Shown one piece after another: positions 53,012 through 62,804 of a DNA stretch of 64,000 nucleotides. Below the pieces are notes generated by a model. The model had not been told where the DNA came from. It did no database searches and was given only the letters and a program-made list of their open reading frames with translations. Each line of letters starts with the position of its first letter. Position 1 is the stretch's first letter. Location: NCBI GenBank assembly GCA_027483535.1, contig JAIXUN010000002.1:744001-808000 (forward strand), in the 5' to 3' direction. This stretch comes from a bacterium. GTDB taxonomy: Bacteria > Armatimonadota > Fimbriimonadia > Fimbriimonadales > Fimbriimonadaceae. A program made the translations under genes and the position numbers.

Positions 53012-55027
53012 GTGATCTCCGGGATTCTTGGAATCTGCCTGTTCGGCATGGTGGCCGTGGGTGGTAGCCCCCTTTTCGGTAAGTGGCTGAAGGGCCTCGA
53101 TACCGCCGCAAGGGTGGGAGTAGGCGGCTTGCTTGCCCTAGCAACCTACGGAATGGCCATTTTTGCGACGGGTCTTGTGGGTGGACTCAAGTTGTCTCCT
53201 GCGCTCGCCATCTTGATGACCGTGGCGGGGATCGTGGTGACGATCAAGACGAAGTATCGACCCCTGCCCGTCTTCCAAGGTCCGAAGGGGCTCGACGTGG
53301 TTCCGTTCGCTCTCGCGACCCTCGCGATGCTTCTGGCGCTTGCCGGAGTGTTCTCGCCGAGTACCCCGCTGGATTGGGATTCGCTTGCTTACCACTTAGC
53401 GGTTCCGAAGATCTGGCTCGAGACCGGGAAGATCACCTTCATCTCATACATCCACCACTCGAACTTTCCGGGCACGGTGGATATGTTGTTCATCCCCGGA
53501 CTGGTGGTGGGCGGTCAGTTTGCCGCTAAGGCCGCCATCTGGCTGATCACGGTTTTCGGTGCCATCTCTATTTTTGGCCTCGCTCGAGAGCGATACGGGG
53601 TGAGCGCGGGGTGGTGGTCTGCCGCAACTTTCTGCACCATTCCCATGGTGATGTGGGAGTCGGGAACGGCCTATATCGATGTCGCTCACGGACTCTTAGC
53701 CGGACTCGGAACCTGGCTGCTCATCCAAGGACTCGACAAGGCGGAGCGCAACCGGGCGATCCTCGGTGGATTGCTCCTTGGTTTCGCGCTGGGCTCGAAG
53801 TACACGGGCATTCAAACGCTTGGAATTGCCGCAGTTGCGGGGTTCCTCGCCTGGCGAGGAAGCGAGCGAAAGAGCGGGCTGAAAGACCTCGCCATCCCGA
53901 TTGGGCTGGCGGTTCTGGTCGCTCTCCCCTGGTACGTCAAAAACATCGTATTGACCGGGAACCCGGTGTATCCGTTCTTCTACTCGCTGCTCGGAGGCAA
54001 GAACTGGGACGCCTTCCATTCGATGATCTACACCGAAGAGCAAAAGACCTTCGGGATCGGAGCCTCGCCTTTGCAACCGATATCGCTTGGAATCGCTCTT
54101 TTCGGCTTGGCTCTTGCGCCTGGACGATTCACGAACCCGCAGCCGACTCTCGGAAACGGTTTCCTTTTTGTGTCGTTGGGAGCAGTCGTCATGGTCGGTT
54201 TGGTCTGGCTTGTCCTACAAACCGGGCGAGCTTCGAACCACGTCAAGAAGGGCTCCGGAAGTGTGGGCATGGAGCGCAAGTTGGCTCTTGCGGTAGGGCT
54301 CACGCTGTTGGCGTGGTTCGCCTTAAGCCAGCAATCGCGTTACATCTTGGCGATCGCGCCGATTGCTTGCATCGCCTTTGGCTCGGCGGTGTCCCACCAC
54401 AAGCTCGGCGGCCTCTTTAAGGGCATTGGCGTAGTCAACGGCTTCCTAGCACTTTGCATCATTTGGACCATGTGGGTGACGCCAAAAATGCCGTACCTCT
54501 CCGGCGGATTGACGGAAGAGGAATACGTGGGTGGATTCGCCGATAACGCGGGCAATCGAGTGCCGGGTCAAGTGGGTTTCTACCAGCCCGCCAAGAAGCT
54601 CAACGAAGTTGCCAAGGGCGGAAAAGTGGCACTGTATGATGAAGTTTTTGGCTTTTTCTTAGACGTACCGTACATCTGGGCGTCTCCCGGTCACACCACC
54701 GAGTTCGGCTATGCGGAGATGAAAACCGGCGACGACTTGATCGCCTCTCTCAAGAAGTTAGGGGTGACCCACGTCTATCTGAATCTCTCCATTTACCCAG
54801 CGAGCCCGGAAGTGGTTCGCTGGTTCGAGGCAATGGGCTTCGGACCGATGGTCTCTCGAGACGCGGACTCAACGCCTAAACCATTCACGCCGGAAGAAAA
54901 GTCGGGTCCGGCGTTTGACGACATTCGCACCAAGTGGCGATTCCTGATGGCGGAAGCGATCAATCAAGGAAAGCTTCGGCCCATCGAATCGTTCGGCAAG
55001 CGCGTGATTCTTGAGATTGCCCCCTAG
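53012..55027 (+). CDS. Polytopic membrane protein, GT39/ArnT-like glycosyltransferase
   Basis: 671 residues from a GTG. About ten or more transmembrane helices in the first 490 residues, then a soluble periplasmic domain (about 500-671). The early exported loop DWDSLAYHLAVPKIWLETG (near residue 115) resembles the acidic active-site loop of polyprenyl-phosphate-dependent GT-C enzymes (GT39/GT83). Such proteins transfer sugars from lipid carriers to proteins or lipids. No family is matched precisely. It is a single gene divergent from the ABC-2 permease. Confidence 0.7.
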   Translation: MISGILGICLFGMVAVGGSPLFGKWLKGLDTAARVGVGGLLALATYGMAIFATGLVGGLKLSPALAILMTVAGIVVTIKTKYRPLPVFQGPKGLDVVPFALATLAMLLALAGVFSPSTPLDWDSLAYHLAVPKIWLETGKITFISYIHHSNFPGTVDMLFIPGLVVGGQFAAKAAIWLITVFGAISIFGLARERYGVSAGWWSAATFCTIPMVMWESGTAYIDVAHGLLAGLGTWLLIQGLDKAERNRAILGGLLLGFALGSKYTGIQTLGIAAVAGFLAWRGSERKSGLKDLAIPIGLAVLVALPWYVKNIVLTGNPVYPFFYSLLGGKNWDAFHSMIYTEEQKTFGIGASPLQPISLGIALFGLALAPGRFTNPQPTLGNGFLFVSLGAVVMVGLVWLVLQTGRASNHVKKGSGSVGMERKLALAVGLTLLAWFALSQQSRYILAIAPIACIAFGSAVSHHKLGGLFKGIGVVNGFLALCIIWTMWVTPKMPYLSGGLTEEEYVGGFADNAGNRVPGQVGFYQPAKKLNEVAKGGKVALYDEVFGFFLDVPYIWASPGHTTEFGYAEMKTGDDLIASLKKLGVTHVYLNLSIYPASPEVVRWFEAMGFGPMVSRDADSTPKPFTPEEKSGPAFDDIRTKWRFLMAEAINQGKLRPIESFGKRVILEIAP

Positions 55028-55181
55028 GGGCGAGTGAAGTTTCGGACGATCTCTGGGTCCAATCCGATCAAACCTAGAAGGTCCGGAGGACCGGCCAGAC
55101 TAATCCCTTACGGCCATTCTCTCTTGACGATTGTGAAAGGCGTCTCAAGACCGTACACAAGCCAGAACAGCTCGACAGAAA

Positions 55182-55213
55182 AATCCCCGGGTGCGACACC
55201 GCACCCGGGGATT
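55182..55213 (-). terminator. Intrinsic terminator of the subtilisin gene
   Basis: 14-bp perfect stem (55182-55195 with 55200-55213), loop of four bases. On the leftward strand it is followed by TTTTTC, so it ends the S8 peptidase transcript; rightward the flank is only ctgtttc. Confidence 0.9.
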
Positions 55214-55242
55214 CTGTTTCGACCGCGCCCTTAGTAGCGGGA

Positions 55243-57849
55243 TCAGTTGTGACCGCTTCTTCCGAAGTTCTGTCGCCAGATCAGGAAGTCGCCGTTACCG
55301 ACGTTACCGTCACCGTTTAGGTCGGCATTGGCGTTGTATCCGGTGCCGCCCGTGAACGTTCCCCAGGCCTGCCGAATCAGCAGGAAGTCGGAGTTCGAAA
55401 CGAGGTTGTCACCGTTCACGTCACCGTTGAACGGGTTGAAACTCAGATTCGTCGTCCCACTAAGAGTCCTGCTCGACAAACATTGTCGAAGGAAGTGCGC
55501 TCCGTGGATCGCCACGTCGAAGGTTCCGGTTCGCGAGGTGTTGATCGTGAAGGTGCCGTTGTTGGCAACGTTCACGGTGTGAGTCTCGAGTGCCGTTGTC
55601 GAACCAGGGTTTCGAATTGAGACCGTGAACGACTTTGCGGCTCCGTTGTATCCCGGAAGGCTGACCGAGCCATTAATGATGGTTTGGCCTGCAATCGTGA
55701 ACGGGCGGTTGGACAGAGTCACCTGTCCAGAACCGTTGGTGATCCGGTACACGGCGGTGTAACTGCCCGGTGCCAAGTTCAGACCCGTGATGGTCGTAGT
55801 GGGATCATCTGCGTAGATCTCGTGCGAACTCACTAGAGCGTTCGAGGAGTTGCGGATGTCGATGAAGAACGAGTCGATGCCCGACTCCGTGTCGTAGCCC
55901 CAGTGGGTTGCGGTCAAGGAGTTCGCGTTTGTAGTTCCCAGGGTGAATCGACCCACGACAGGCGCCGATTCGTCGAAGAAGTTCGTCGAACCGTTCGGGA
56001 CTCGGAAATCATGGCCCGTGTAGTCCGACCCAACGATGACCTTGGTGCGCTTCTGCTTGACATTGCCAAAGATCGAAACGCGGACATCGTAGGTGCCGGG
56101 CGTGAGCGCTTCAAACCGATAGGTGCCGTCTGCAGCGGTGGTGGTGCTTGTCCACGCTCCATTGCTACCCACCTTGCGGCATTGGACGGGCACGTTCGAC
56201 ATCGGGGTCTCCACGAGATATACCATTCCTTCAATGGCGCCCACCAGTTCTTCACGACCCGGTAGGTCGAGCATGAGGTTCTCAACGTTCAGAGATCCGT
56301 AGCCTTGATACAGTTCCCATCCTCCATAAGGAGCGCCCATCACGCCATCGGCCGATCGCTCGAGGGCGCGGTACACCTTAAGGTTGCTGAAGTCTCCAAG
56401 GCCGTAGTTCTTGTATCCAAAGTAGTGACCGGCGGCTCCCGCAACGATCGGCGCGGCCATCGAAGTTCCTGCCAGATACGTGTAGTCCGGCAGGTAGGGC
56501 GGATAGAGATTGCCGTTGAACGTCGTGGAAACGTCGTACGTTGCCGAAGGGCCATACACGAACTGGATGATGATGTACTCGGTTGACTGAATGAGGTCTC
56601 CACCGGGAGCGCCAAGATCGATGTATCGTCCGTAACCTGTGTAGGTTCCAACGGCAGGAATCTGATCGGGACCGTTCGCGGTGACGCACAGAACTCCCGA
56701 GCAAGCGGCTGGGTAGATCGGACCGAGGTCGCCACCACCGCCACCATCTTCATTTCCGGCGGCGATGATCAGGCAACCCTTTTGCCACGCATAAGTGCAA
56801 GCGTCTTGGAAGAGCTGAGAGTAGTTTCGAGTTCCGAGCGAAAGGTTGATCACCTTTGCGCCGTTGTCGGCAGCGTAGTAGATGGCTGCCGCCGCGTCAG
56901 AGTCGGTGCCGTTGCCGCTGTCGTCAAAGACGCGCAAGATCATGCCTCGGCAGCCATAGCCGCTTCCAACCACGCCTCGACCGTTGTACGACCCGTTGTT
57001 GCCCGCAGCGAGCGCCAGACCAGCGACGTGCGAACCGTGCCCGTGGGCGTCCATCGGACTCCCGAACTCGGCGACCTCGCCAAGGATGAACTGCTTACTC
57101 AGCGCGTAGTCGATCTGACCGCCATTTGCGGAGTCGGTAGAGGCGCTACCCGCATTTCGAAAATCGGGGTGGGTGATATCGGTGCCCGTGTCGATCACCG
57201 CGACCAAAGGAGCGTTTCGCGGCTTGTTGGCGGCGGTGTACCAAGTATTCGGCCAAACGTTCCAACCTTCGAAGGATCGCGTGTCACCGATATGCCAGTC
57301 TCGGCGGAACCAGATATCTTCTTCCCCGAAGTTGAGAATGTAGGTTTCGTCACGCTCTTCGGCGTTAAAGTCCGGATCGTTGGGCGTTACAAGAAGCGGA
57401 TAAGTCTTGTTGACCGGTTGGGCGTTGAGGATTCCCGGTTGCCGTTTGAGCTCATTGGCAAGCCTTACCGTGTCCACGACGTTTGGAACCGTCCAAAGCG
57501 TCCAGCCGGATCCAGCGATTGTCGACGCGAAGGTCATTTGAACGCTTTCCGCCAACCGCAACGGCATCAAAACCTTCGCGCCTCGATCTCGGTCCGCCTT
57601 AAAGGTCGCCGCTTTTGAAGGAGCGACCTTCACAAGGATCTGACCCGGCATCACCTCGTTCATCCGTGTAGGAATCATGGAGGCGATAGGACCCAACCGT
57701 GAGGTTTGACCCTTGTTACGAGACTTCGCCAAGTTTCTCAGTTTCGTGGAGTCAAGAACAGACTCCCGACTTACTTGGGAAACCGCAAAAGCGGTTAGGG
57801 AGAGGGCAGCGCTGAGCGCCAATAAAAGTGACTGTGATCGATTTAACAA
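55243..57849 (-). CDS. Secreted subtilisin-like S8 peptidase with dockerin
   Basis: About 868 residues from a TTG at 57849 preceded by GGGAGG; a longer frame to 57897 would hide the signal peptide (SLLLALSAALSLTAFAVSQ). Order: signal, inhibitor-like propeptide (PGQILVKVAPS), S8 catalytic domain with Asp in VAVIDTGTDITHPDF, His in HGHGSHVAG and Ser in GTSMAAPIVAGAAG, a carboxypeptidase-regulatory-like beta domain (AADGTYRFEALTPGTYDVRV), Ig-like repeats, and a C-terminal dockerin pair (DVNGDNLVSNSDFLLIRQ and DLNGDGNVGNGDFLIWRQ). It degrades extracellular protein. TACAAT at 57900-57905 (leftward) may be its -10. Confidence 0.93.
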   Translation of the reverse strand: MLNRSQSLLLALSAALSLTAFAVSQVSRESVLDSTKLRNLAKSRNKGQTSRLGPIASMIPTRMNEVMPGQILVKVAPSKAATFKADRDRGAKVLMPLRLAESVQMTFASTIAGSGWTLWTVPNVVDTVRLANELKRQPGILNAQPVNKTYPLLVTPNDPDFNAEERDETYILNFGEEDIWFRRDWHIGDTRSFEGWNVWPNTWYTAANKPRNAPLVAVIDTGTDITHPDFRNAGSASTDSANGGQIDYALSKQFILGEVAEFGSPMDAHGHGSHVAGLALAAGNNGSYNGRGVVGSGYGCRGMILRVFDDSGNGTDSDAAAAIYYAADNGAKVINLSLGTRNYSQLFQDACTYAWQKGCLIIAAGNEDGGGGGDLGPIYPAACSGVLCVTANGPDQIPAVGTYTGYGRYIDLGAPGGDLIQSTEYIIIQFVYGPSATYDVSTTFNGNLYPPYLPDYTYLAGTSMAAPIVAGAAGHYFGYKNYGLGDFSNLKVYRALERSADGVMGAPYGGWELYQGYGSLNVENLMLDLPGREELVGAIEGMVYLVETPMSNVPVQCRKVGSNGAWTSTTTAADGTYRFEALTPGTYDVRVSIFGNVKQKRTKVIVGSDYTGHDFRVPNGSTNFFDESAPVVGRFTLGTTNANSLTATHWGYDTESGIDSFFIDIRNSSNALVSSHEIYADDPTTTITGLNLAPGSYTAVYRITNGSGQVTLSNRPFTIAGQTIINGSVSLPGYNGAAKSFTVSIRNPGSTTALETHTVNVANNGTFTINTSRTGTFDVAIHGAHFLRQCLSSRTLSGTTNLSFNPFNGDVNGDNLVSNSDFLLIRQAWGTFTGGTGYNANADLNGDGNVGNGDFLIWRQNFGRSGHN

Positions 57850-57953
57850 AGTAGCCTCCCGGTGGCACCCAACGGCCACTCGCACAATTGCTTGCACCTA
57901 TTGTAAGGAACCCGCAAAAATTTGGGGACCGTACATTCACTAGGGTCACGAAA

Positions 57954-58706
57954 TTGGACGTCAAATTAGCAATTCTTGATCCCTGCGTTCTTGGAACAAA
58001 TTCAAGTTCACCAAACAAAATCAGGTTAGATATTGCAGTGGCGGCGCGATCGGACGAGTTCGAATTTTGTCTGCGCGTAGACCTCGACTACGTGCCGTGG
58101 GATACTCCCGACGCGCTGGAGTACGGTCACAGCGAGCCCGCCGTCTTCTTGAGGCTCATCGACCTCTCTCGACAAACCGGGAACGTGATGCACTTCTTTG
58201 CCTCAACGCGGGTTTTGAGGGCGTTCCCCGCCACTGCGGACACCGTTTTAAACGAGGGACATGCCCTCGACTGGCTGTGTAAGCATCCCGGCGATGCGGA
58301 GCGATGGGACGAAGCCGAATCGGCTTTCGAACAACTTGGACACAAACCCCTTGGTATTGCCGCCAAGAGCGCCTGGCCAAAAGACGCCATATGGCCGTCG
58401 GAAACTCTGAAGTTTCTGAGCGCTCCAAAGGGCTCTCACCCGAACGGGGTTTCTCTGTATCCAGTCTCGGCGACGACCCTCCGAGAGGCCGCCTATAGCG
58501 GCACATCGGTAAGAAAGTGGGCCGACGACATCCGCGCCCAGGTTCGAGACTCGGCGGCACGAAGGTTGGATACGACCGTCGTTGTGCGACCCCAAGTGCT
58601 CGGCAAGTTCGATCCGAAACTCCACGTGGTGAAGGAGATCTTGCTCCTAGCACGCGCGGTTGGCTTCAACATCGGCACTCTTCGCCAACGGCTTGAGAAA
58701 TATTGA
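57954..58706 (+). CDS. Hypothetical protein, about 250 aa
   Basis: Soluble protein, family not recognised. Features: DPCVLGTN near residue 12, an acidic middle with RWDEAESAFEQLGHKPLGIAAK, and a basic C-terminus (FNIGTLRQRLEKY). The start is uncertain: the TTG at 57954 follows TAGGGT after 7 bases, but the frame is open to another TTG at 57888, which would overlap the promoter of the divergent peptidase. It is upstream of the thioredoxin gene by about 40 bases and may be co-transcribed. Confidence 0.55.
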   Translation: MDVKLAILDPCVLGTNSSSPNKIRLDIAVAARSDEFEFCLRVDLDYVPWDTPDALEYGHSEPAVFLRLIDLSRQTGNVMHFFASTRVLRAFPATADTVLNEGHALDWLCKHPGDAERWDEAESAFEQLGHKPLGIAAKSAWPKDAIWPSETLKFLSAPKGSHPNGVSLYPVSATTLREAAYSGTSVRKWADDIRAQVRDSAARRLDTTVVVRPQVLGKFDPKLHVVKEILLLARAVGFNIGTLRQRLEKY

Positions 58707-58749
58707 GGATGCGCGAATCTTTTCCGCCGAGACGTAACTCTTCTTGGAT

Positions 58750-59109
58750 ATGGAAAACAGTCACGGCAAGGTAACCGCACTTACCGCTGCTACCTTCGAA
58801 GAACTCGTCATCAACTCCGACAAGCCCGTCGTTATCGACTTTTGGGCGGAGTGGTGCGGCCCGTGTCGCCAGATGAAGCCCACCTTTGCTTCTGCCTCAG
58901 AGCAAATTGAGGACGCGGTCTTCTTGGCGGTCAACGTGGATGAAGAACCCAAAATCTCGGAAGCGTTCGGCATCCGCTCCATCCCCACCTTTGTGACCAT
59001 GAAAGGGAATCGAGTGGTTGACGCGTTTGCGGGCGGCGCATCCCCCGCAGAGTTCGTGAAGAAGATTCAGGCTGCCGTCGAAAAGGCAAAGGCGCCGGTC
59101 GAAGCCTAA
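58750..59109 (+). CDS. Thioredoxin
   Basis: 119 residues from the ATG at 58750 (a TTG at 58744 is possible). Redox motif WCGPC in DFWAEWCGPCRQMKP and the cis-Pro loop SIPTFVTMKGN are both intact. Cytoplasmic disulfide reductant. It is followed after 27 bases by the DUF302 gene. The C-terminus is extended by an Ala/Lys-rich tail (KAKAPVEA). Confidence 0.93.
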   Translation: MENSHGKVTALTAATFEELVINSDKPVVIDFWAEWCGPCRQMKPTFASASEQIEDAVFLAVNVDEEPKISEAFGIRSIPTFVTMKGNRVVDAFAGGASPAEFVKKIQAAVEKAKAPVEA

Positions 59110-59136
59110 TCGTATCTCAGAAAACGTGAACAAACC

Positions 59137-59661
59137 ATGTGGGCTGCATTGATCGGTTTATCTCTTATGTCTCCTGTTTCAAACACCAACGAGGACGCCA
59201 TTCGGCCTCCAATCCAACCTAGTGCCGCAACCGGCGGCACCCCTCCAATGGAGCAGCGGCCGGAGAGGCTGACCGAATCGCCCTACTCCTTTGCCGTCAC
59301 GATAGAAAGAATCAAGGCGGCGGTCCCAGCAAACAAGATGTCGATCGTGTTCGAGATCGACCTTCAACAGCGGCTTGCGGATAAGCAACTTACGGTGGAA
59401 CCGACCGTGATCTTGGGTCTGTGCTCAGCAGGGCATGCCTACAAGGCTCTGACGGACGACATTCGAATCGCCTCGATGCTTCCATGCCGCATTGCCGTGA
59501 CCGAGCGGACCGATGCGAAAGGGAAGAAGGCAGTGGTGATCCACTCCATGAACGCCTCCTTGCTTGGCGCCATGTTTGAGGGTGAGAACATCAAAACGGT
59601 TGCTGTGGAAGTCGATTCAGCGATGAAGAAGATCGTGGAACAGACGATCGCCAAGAAATAA
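59137..59661 (+). CDS. DUF302 domain protein
   Basis: 174 residues. A short hydrophobic N-terminus (MWAALIGLSLMSPVS) may be a signal peptide, then a proline-rich linker and a DUF302 domain (about 50-160: FAVTIERIKAAVPANKMSIVFEIDLQQ cut here as TIERIKAAVPANK; VILGLCSAGHAYKAL; MLPCRIAVTER). DUF302 proteins are small alpha/beta folds of uncertain role, often linked to redox or lipid processes. It is placed just after thioredoxin, so the two could work together, but this is only context. Confidence 0.8.
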   Translation: MWAALIGLSLMSPVSNTNEDAIRPPIQPSAATGGTPPMEQRPERLTESPYSFAVTIERIKAAVPANKMSIVFEIDLQQRLADKQLTVEPTVILGLCSAGHAYKALTDDIRIASMLPCRIAVTERTDAKGKKAVVIHSMNASLLGAMFEGENIKTVAVEVDSAMKKIVEQTIAKK

Positions 59662-59773
59662 GTCGTCACGTCCAATTGGGTCCGTTGAAGAAACGCCTCT
59701 TGATCGCCAGACGTTAGGTTAGGAGAGGCGTGAAGTCTCCGGTTACGCCGTCTAGACCAGGCGGTGTAACCGG

Positions 59774-59779
59774 TAAGGT
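59774..59779 (+). promoter_or_regulatory. -10-like box before the large secreted protein
   Basis: TAAGGT, 8 bases before the ATG at 59788; no Shine-Dalgarno between. Confidence 0.35.
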
Positions 59780-59787
59780 TTACATAC

Positions 59788-62034
59788 ATGATGTGGCTCG
59801 GATTGACAGGATGGATGGTTGCGACTTCTCTTGCCCCAACTTCGCTCACTCCAGGGGGAGGAATTCAAGACCAACCGAAGGTCATGGTGGGTCCTGCGCT
59901 CTCCATTGCCGAGCTATACCGAAGCGCACCTGCTTTTGAGGCAACCCCCATGTTCGGCGGAGCGTTCAACCGCGGGTACTGGGCGGTTCGAGAGGCCGTT
60001 ATCGATAAGGCCAACCCGGCATTTCCTCAGCCCAACAAGTTCGTCAACACTCTCGGTCCGGGTCGGAAACTTCTCATCGACTTTCGCCTGTTGCACCGGC
60101 TCGTCTCGAATGTTCGGGTCACGAGCGCAACGCTCACCCTCACCAGCGCAGACGATGAAAATCTTGATCCCGGCGCCGTCAAGGTTTATCGAGTGAAGAA
60201 GCAGTGGCTACAGCCGCCCGTCGATGCGGTGAACGATCCAAACGCACCCGCTCCGTTGAAGAACGACGCCGGGAAACTCGTCCCGCCACCCAAATTTGGG
60301 GCGACCTGGAACACCCGCGACAACCAGGGTCGGAAATGGTCTACCGCTGGACTTGGAGCCGAAGACGCCGAGTTGCTGAATACACAAGTCGAAGTCAAGG
60401 GTCGCGAGATCATCATCTCGGGTCTCACTTCTGCCATTCAGGAAGCCTACGAGCGGCCCGAAACCGCCTACGGCCTTGCCATCGAAACCGAAAAGCCTAC
60501 GTACCTCTGGGCTTCCACGGGGCGCATTGGTCAGCCAAAGCTTTTCGTGCAGATGGAGTCGACCAACGACAACAAGCGCCTCGCCGCCCCTCCAATGATC
60601 ACGGGGGTCAAACGCACGACGGGCAACAACTTTGAAGTTCGGATCTGGTCGGTCATCGAACGACCGGGCCTGAAGGTTCAGTGGATCAAGTCGGTTGGCG
60701 ATTCGGTGACCGCTCCCGCCGAGAAGAGAGACGGCAACACTTACGTCGCTACTTTCAACGGCCTACCTGCCGAAGGTCTCAGCAAGCTGGAAGAGCGACT
60801 AGCCGTATTCGCCGACGGTTCGGACAAGTCGATTGAGACCTTTAGCTGGGTTCAGTCGGAGAAGACCCGCTCGATTCCCGCGACCGCGGTAGTTGCCGAA
60901 GCTTGGAATCAGAACGCCCTCGCGCAGAGCCGATTCTCCATTGCCACTTCGGGCGTCGATTTCCAGGTGGTTCCAGACTTCTCGGGCGAGCCGCTCAACA
61001 AGAGTTTTGACGTCTTTGGCGCCCTTGGTTTGACCTCGCCAAAGATTCCGCCTCGAATCATGGACGATCTTTTCCCAGGGATCGCCGGCTACGGGGAGAC
61101 CCGGTCCGACGTTCAGCTCATGTCTTCCATGATGGTCCCCACCGGACCCTGGCCCAACCCGTTGTTCGACATCATGAAGCTGTCCAATTTCGGGCCGCTC
61201 GCCTGGAGCGATGTCGATTTCCTGAACAAAGGCAAGCATCGGCTGATGCCGATCAACTTCCTCCGGTTCAACGACGCCCCCGGTCAGCGGTATGAAGGGG
61301 TGAAGGTTCGGATTTACGGATCGAAGACCCCGCTCTTCGACCTCCCGGCAGAGGGAGTCGCCCCGGACGCCGAGGGTGTCACCGACAAACTCGGCAACCT
61401 CTCTTTGGTCGATCTGCCCAAGGAAGTGGACCATGAGTTTGTCCATCGCCGAATCTATGTCGACGTTGAGTCGAACGGATTCGTCCAGCGCAACGAGCTG
61501 AAGGGATATCAACTCACCGATGCGGCAGCCCGCGGAACTGTTAGCGCGGCGTTCTTCGACTTCCGAGTGAATTTGCCCCGCGCCCCGATCTTGGAAGGAA
61601 ACCTCGCCCGTGGGAAGTCGGTTTCGGACTCCAACAAGTCGTTCCCGGCCCAGTTGGTTTCTCTGGTAGACGATCAACCGGACACAAAATACACGTGGAA
61701 GAACACCAAAGACGGTTGGTTTGAAATCGACCTCGGTAGGGATCGAACGATTGCGTCCATCACGCTGAAGGCGGATCAACTCCCGAACAAGTACCTCGTC
61801 CTTGCTTACAACACGGGTGACAAGGTCGAGGAGGCTCTCACCTACGCCGTCGAGTTCGACGCGGGCTTTTCTCTGAAGCACCAAAGCGTCTCGCTGAAGC
61901 CGTATGTGCCGGGGACGATGACTTACTTTGGAAGCCTTAGCCGAGTGCGATACCTCCGTTTTGTGAACCTCTCCGGCGACCCCGGTTTGATTCGTGACAT
62001 CGAAGTCCGCGCTGCCGACGTTCGAGACCGTTAA
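59788..62034 (+). CDS. Large secreted protein with discoidin-like C-terminus
   Basis: 748 residues with a signal peptide (LGLTGWMVATSLAPTSLTPGG). Residues about 60-250 resemble a DNRLRE-type beta-sandwich (VTSATLTLTSADDENLDP, WNTRDNQGRKWSTAG, LTSAIQEAYERPETAYGLAIE). Residues about 615-748 look like an F5/8 type C (galactose-binding-like) domain: VDDQPDTKYTWKNTKDGWF and SLSRVRYLRFVNLSGD. The middle is unassigned. No catalytic motif was seen. It probably binds glycans or surfaces. It converges on pflA with one base between stops. Confidence 0.7.
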   Translation: MMWLGLTGWMVATSLAPTSLTPGGGIQDQPKVMVGPALSIAELYRSAPAFEATPMFGGAFNRGYWAVREAVIDKANPAFPQPNKFVNTLGPGRKLLIDFRLLHRLVSNVRVTSATLTLTSADDENLDPGAVKVYRVKKQWLQPPVDAVNDPNAPAPLKNDAGKLVPPPKFGATWNTRDNQGRKWSTAGLGAEDAELLNTQVEVKGREIIISGLTSAIQEAYERPETAYGLAIETEKPTYLWASTGRIGQPKLFVQMESTNDNKRLAAPPMITGVKRTTGNNFEVRIWSVIERPGLKVQWIKSVGDSVTAPAEKRDGNTYVATFNGLPAEGLSKLEERLAVFADGSDKSIETFSWVQSEKTRSIPATAVVAEAWNQNALAQSRFSIATSGVDFQVVPDFSGEPLNKSFDVFGALGLTSPKIPPRIMDDLFPGIAGYGETRSDVQLMSSMMVPTGPWPNPLFDIMKLSNFGPLAWSDVDFLNKGKHRLMPINFLRFNDAPGQRYEGVKVRIYGSKTPLFDLPAEGVAPDAEGVTDKLGNLSLVDLPKEVDHEFVHRRIYVDVESNGFVQRNELKGYQLTDAAARGTVSAAFFDFRVNLPRAPILEGNLARGKSVSDSNKSFPAQLVSLVDDQPDTKYTWKNTKDGWFEIDLGRDRTIASITLKADQLPNKYLVLAYNTGDKVEEALTYAVEFDAGFSLKHQSVSLKPYVPGTMTYFGSLSRVRYLRFVNLSGDPGLIRDIEVRAADVRDR

Positions 62035-62035
62035 C

Positions 62036-62764
62036 CTAGACCGCTTCCAGCCCCCGGCTACGGAACGCCTCTTGAACCCAAGAGATGCTTTCAGGAGTCG
62101 GGGGCTCGGTGTTTGCGAGCCTGTAATCCAGGCCTAGCTCCTTCCATTTGAAGGCACCCATCTGGTGAAAGGGAAGGATCTCTACCCGTTGAACATTGCC
62201 GAGGGTCGAGACGAAATCGGCGAGTCCTTCCACGTTCTGCGGCTGGTCGGTTAACCCGGGCACGAGGACGAAACGAACCCAGGCGGGGCGACCAAGGTCG
62301 GCGAGTCGCCGGGCGGTTTCCAGAACGGGGGCGACAGGTTGTTCGACCGCGTCCAGGTGGATTGCCGGATCGAAGGACTTGATGTCGAGCAAGGTGAGGT
62401 CGATCTTCGACAAGTCGTCATCGGAGAGCTTCGACCCGTAAAAGCCGTTCGTGTCGAGCGCCACGTGATACCCCTCGCCGTGAAAGGCGTCGACGAGACT
62501 TCTCACAAAGTCCGGTTGGATCAACGGCTCGCCACCGCTGATGGTTACCCCGCCATGAGCGCCGTTCAAAAACGGTTCGTACGGACGAAGCACCTGCAGC
62601 ACGTCCTCAACCGACATCTCCTTTCCGTTGTGAAGATGCCACGTGTCTGGGTTATGGCAGTACTGACATCGGAACGCGCAGCCGCTGAGCCAGAGCACAA
62701 ACCGAACTCCCGGACCGTCTACAGAACTGCCCGGGAAGTAAGAGTGAACGAAGCCTTTCGTCAT
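62036..62764 (-). CDS. pflA: Pyruvate formate-lyase activating enzyme
   Basis: 242 residues from the ATG at 62764, which aligns with E. coli PflA; an upstream ATG at 62818 overlaps the pflB stop by 14 bases. Radical SAM cluster CX3CX2C at Cys29, Cys33 and Cys36 (GCAFRCQYCHNPDTW), and TISGGEPLIQPDF. It abstracts hydrogen from a glycine of PflB to form the active glycyl radical, using SAM. It immediately follows pflB in one operon. Confidence 0.95.
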   Translation of the reverse strand: MTKGFVHSYFPGSSVDGPGVRFVLWLSGCAFRCQYCHNPDTWHLHNGKEMSVEDVLQVLRPYEPFLNGAHGGVTISGGEPLIQPDFVRSLVDAFHGEGYHVALDTNGFYGSKLSDDDLSKIDLTLLDIKSFDPAIHLDAVEQPVAPVLETARRLADLGRPAWVRFVLVPGLTDQPQNVEGLADFVSTLGNVQRVEILPFHQMGAFKWKELGLDYRLANTEPPTPESISWVQEAFRSRGLEAV

Positions 62765-62804
62765 TGTCGAGTGGCTCGAATTCGCGCCCTCGGCATGGGC
62801 GGGC

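Noticed and set aside
60799-61884. 361-codon frame antisense to the large secreted protein
   Set aside because: The sense frame carries a signal peptide and discoidin-like domain; the antisense product is low in features and rich in Arg and Val as expected of a shadow.
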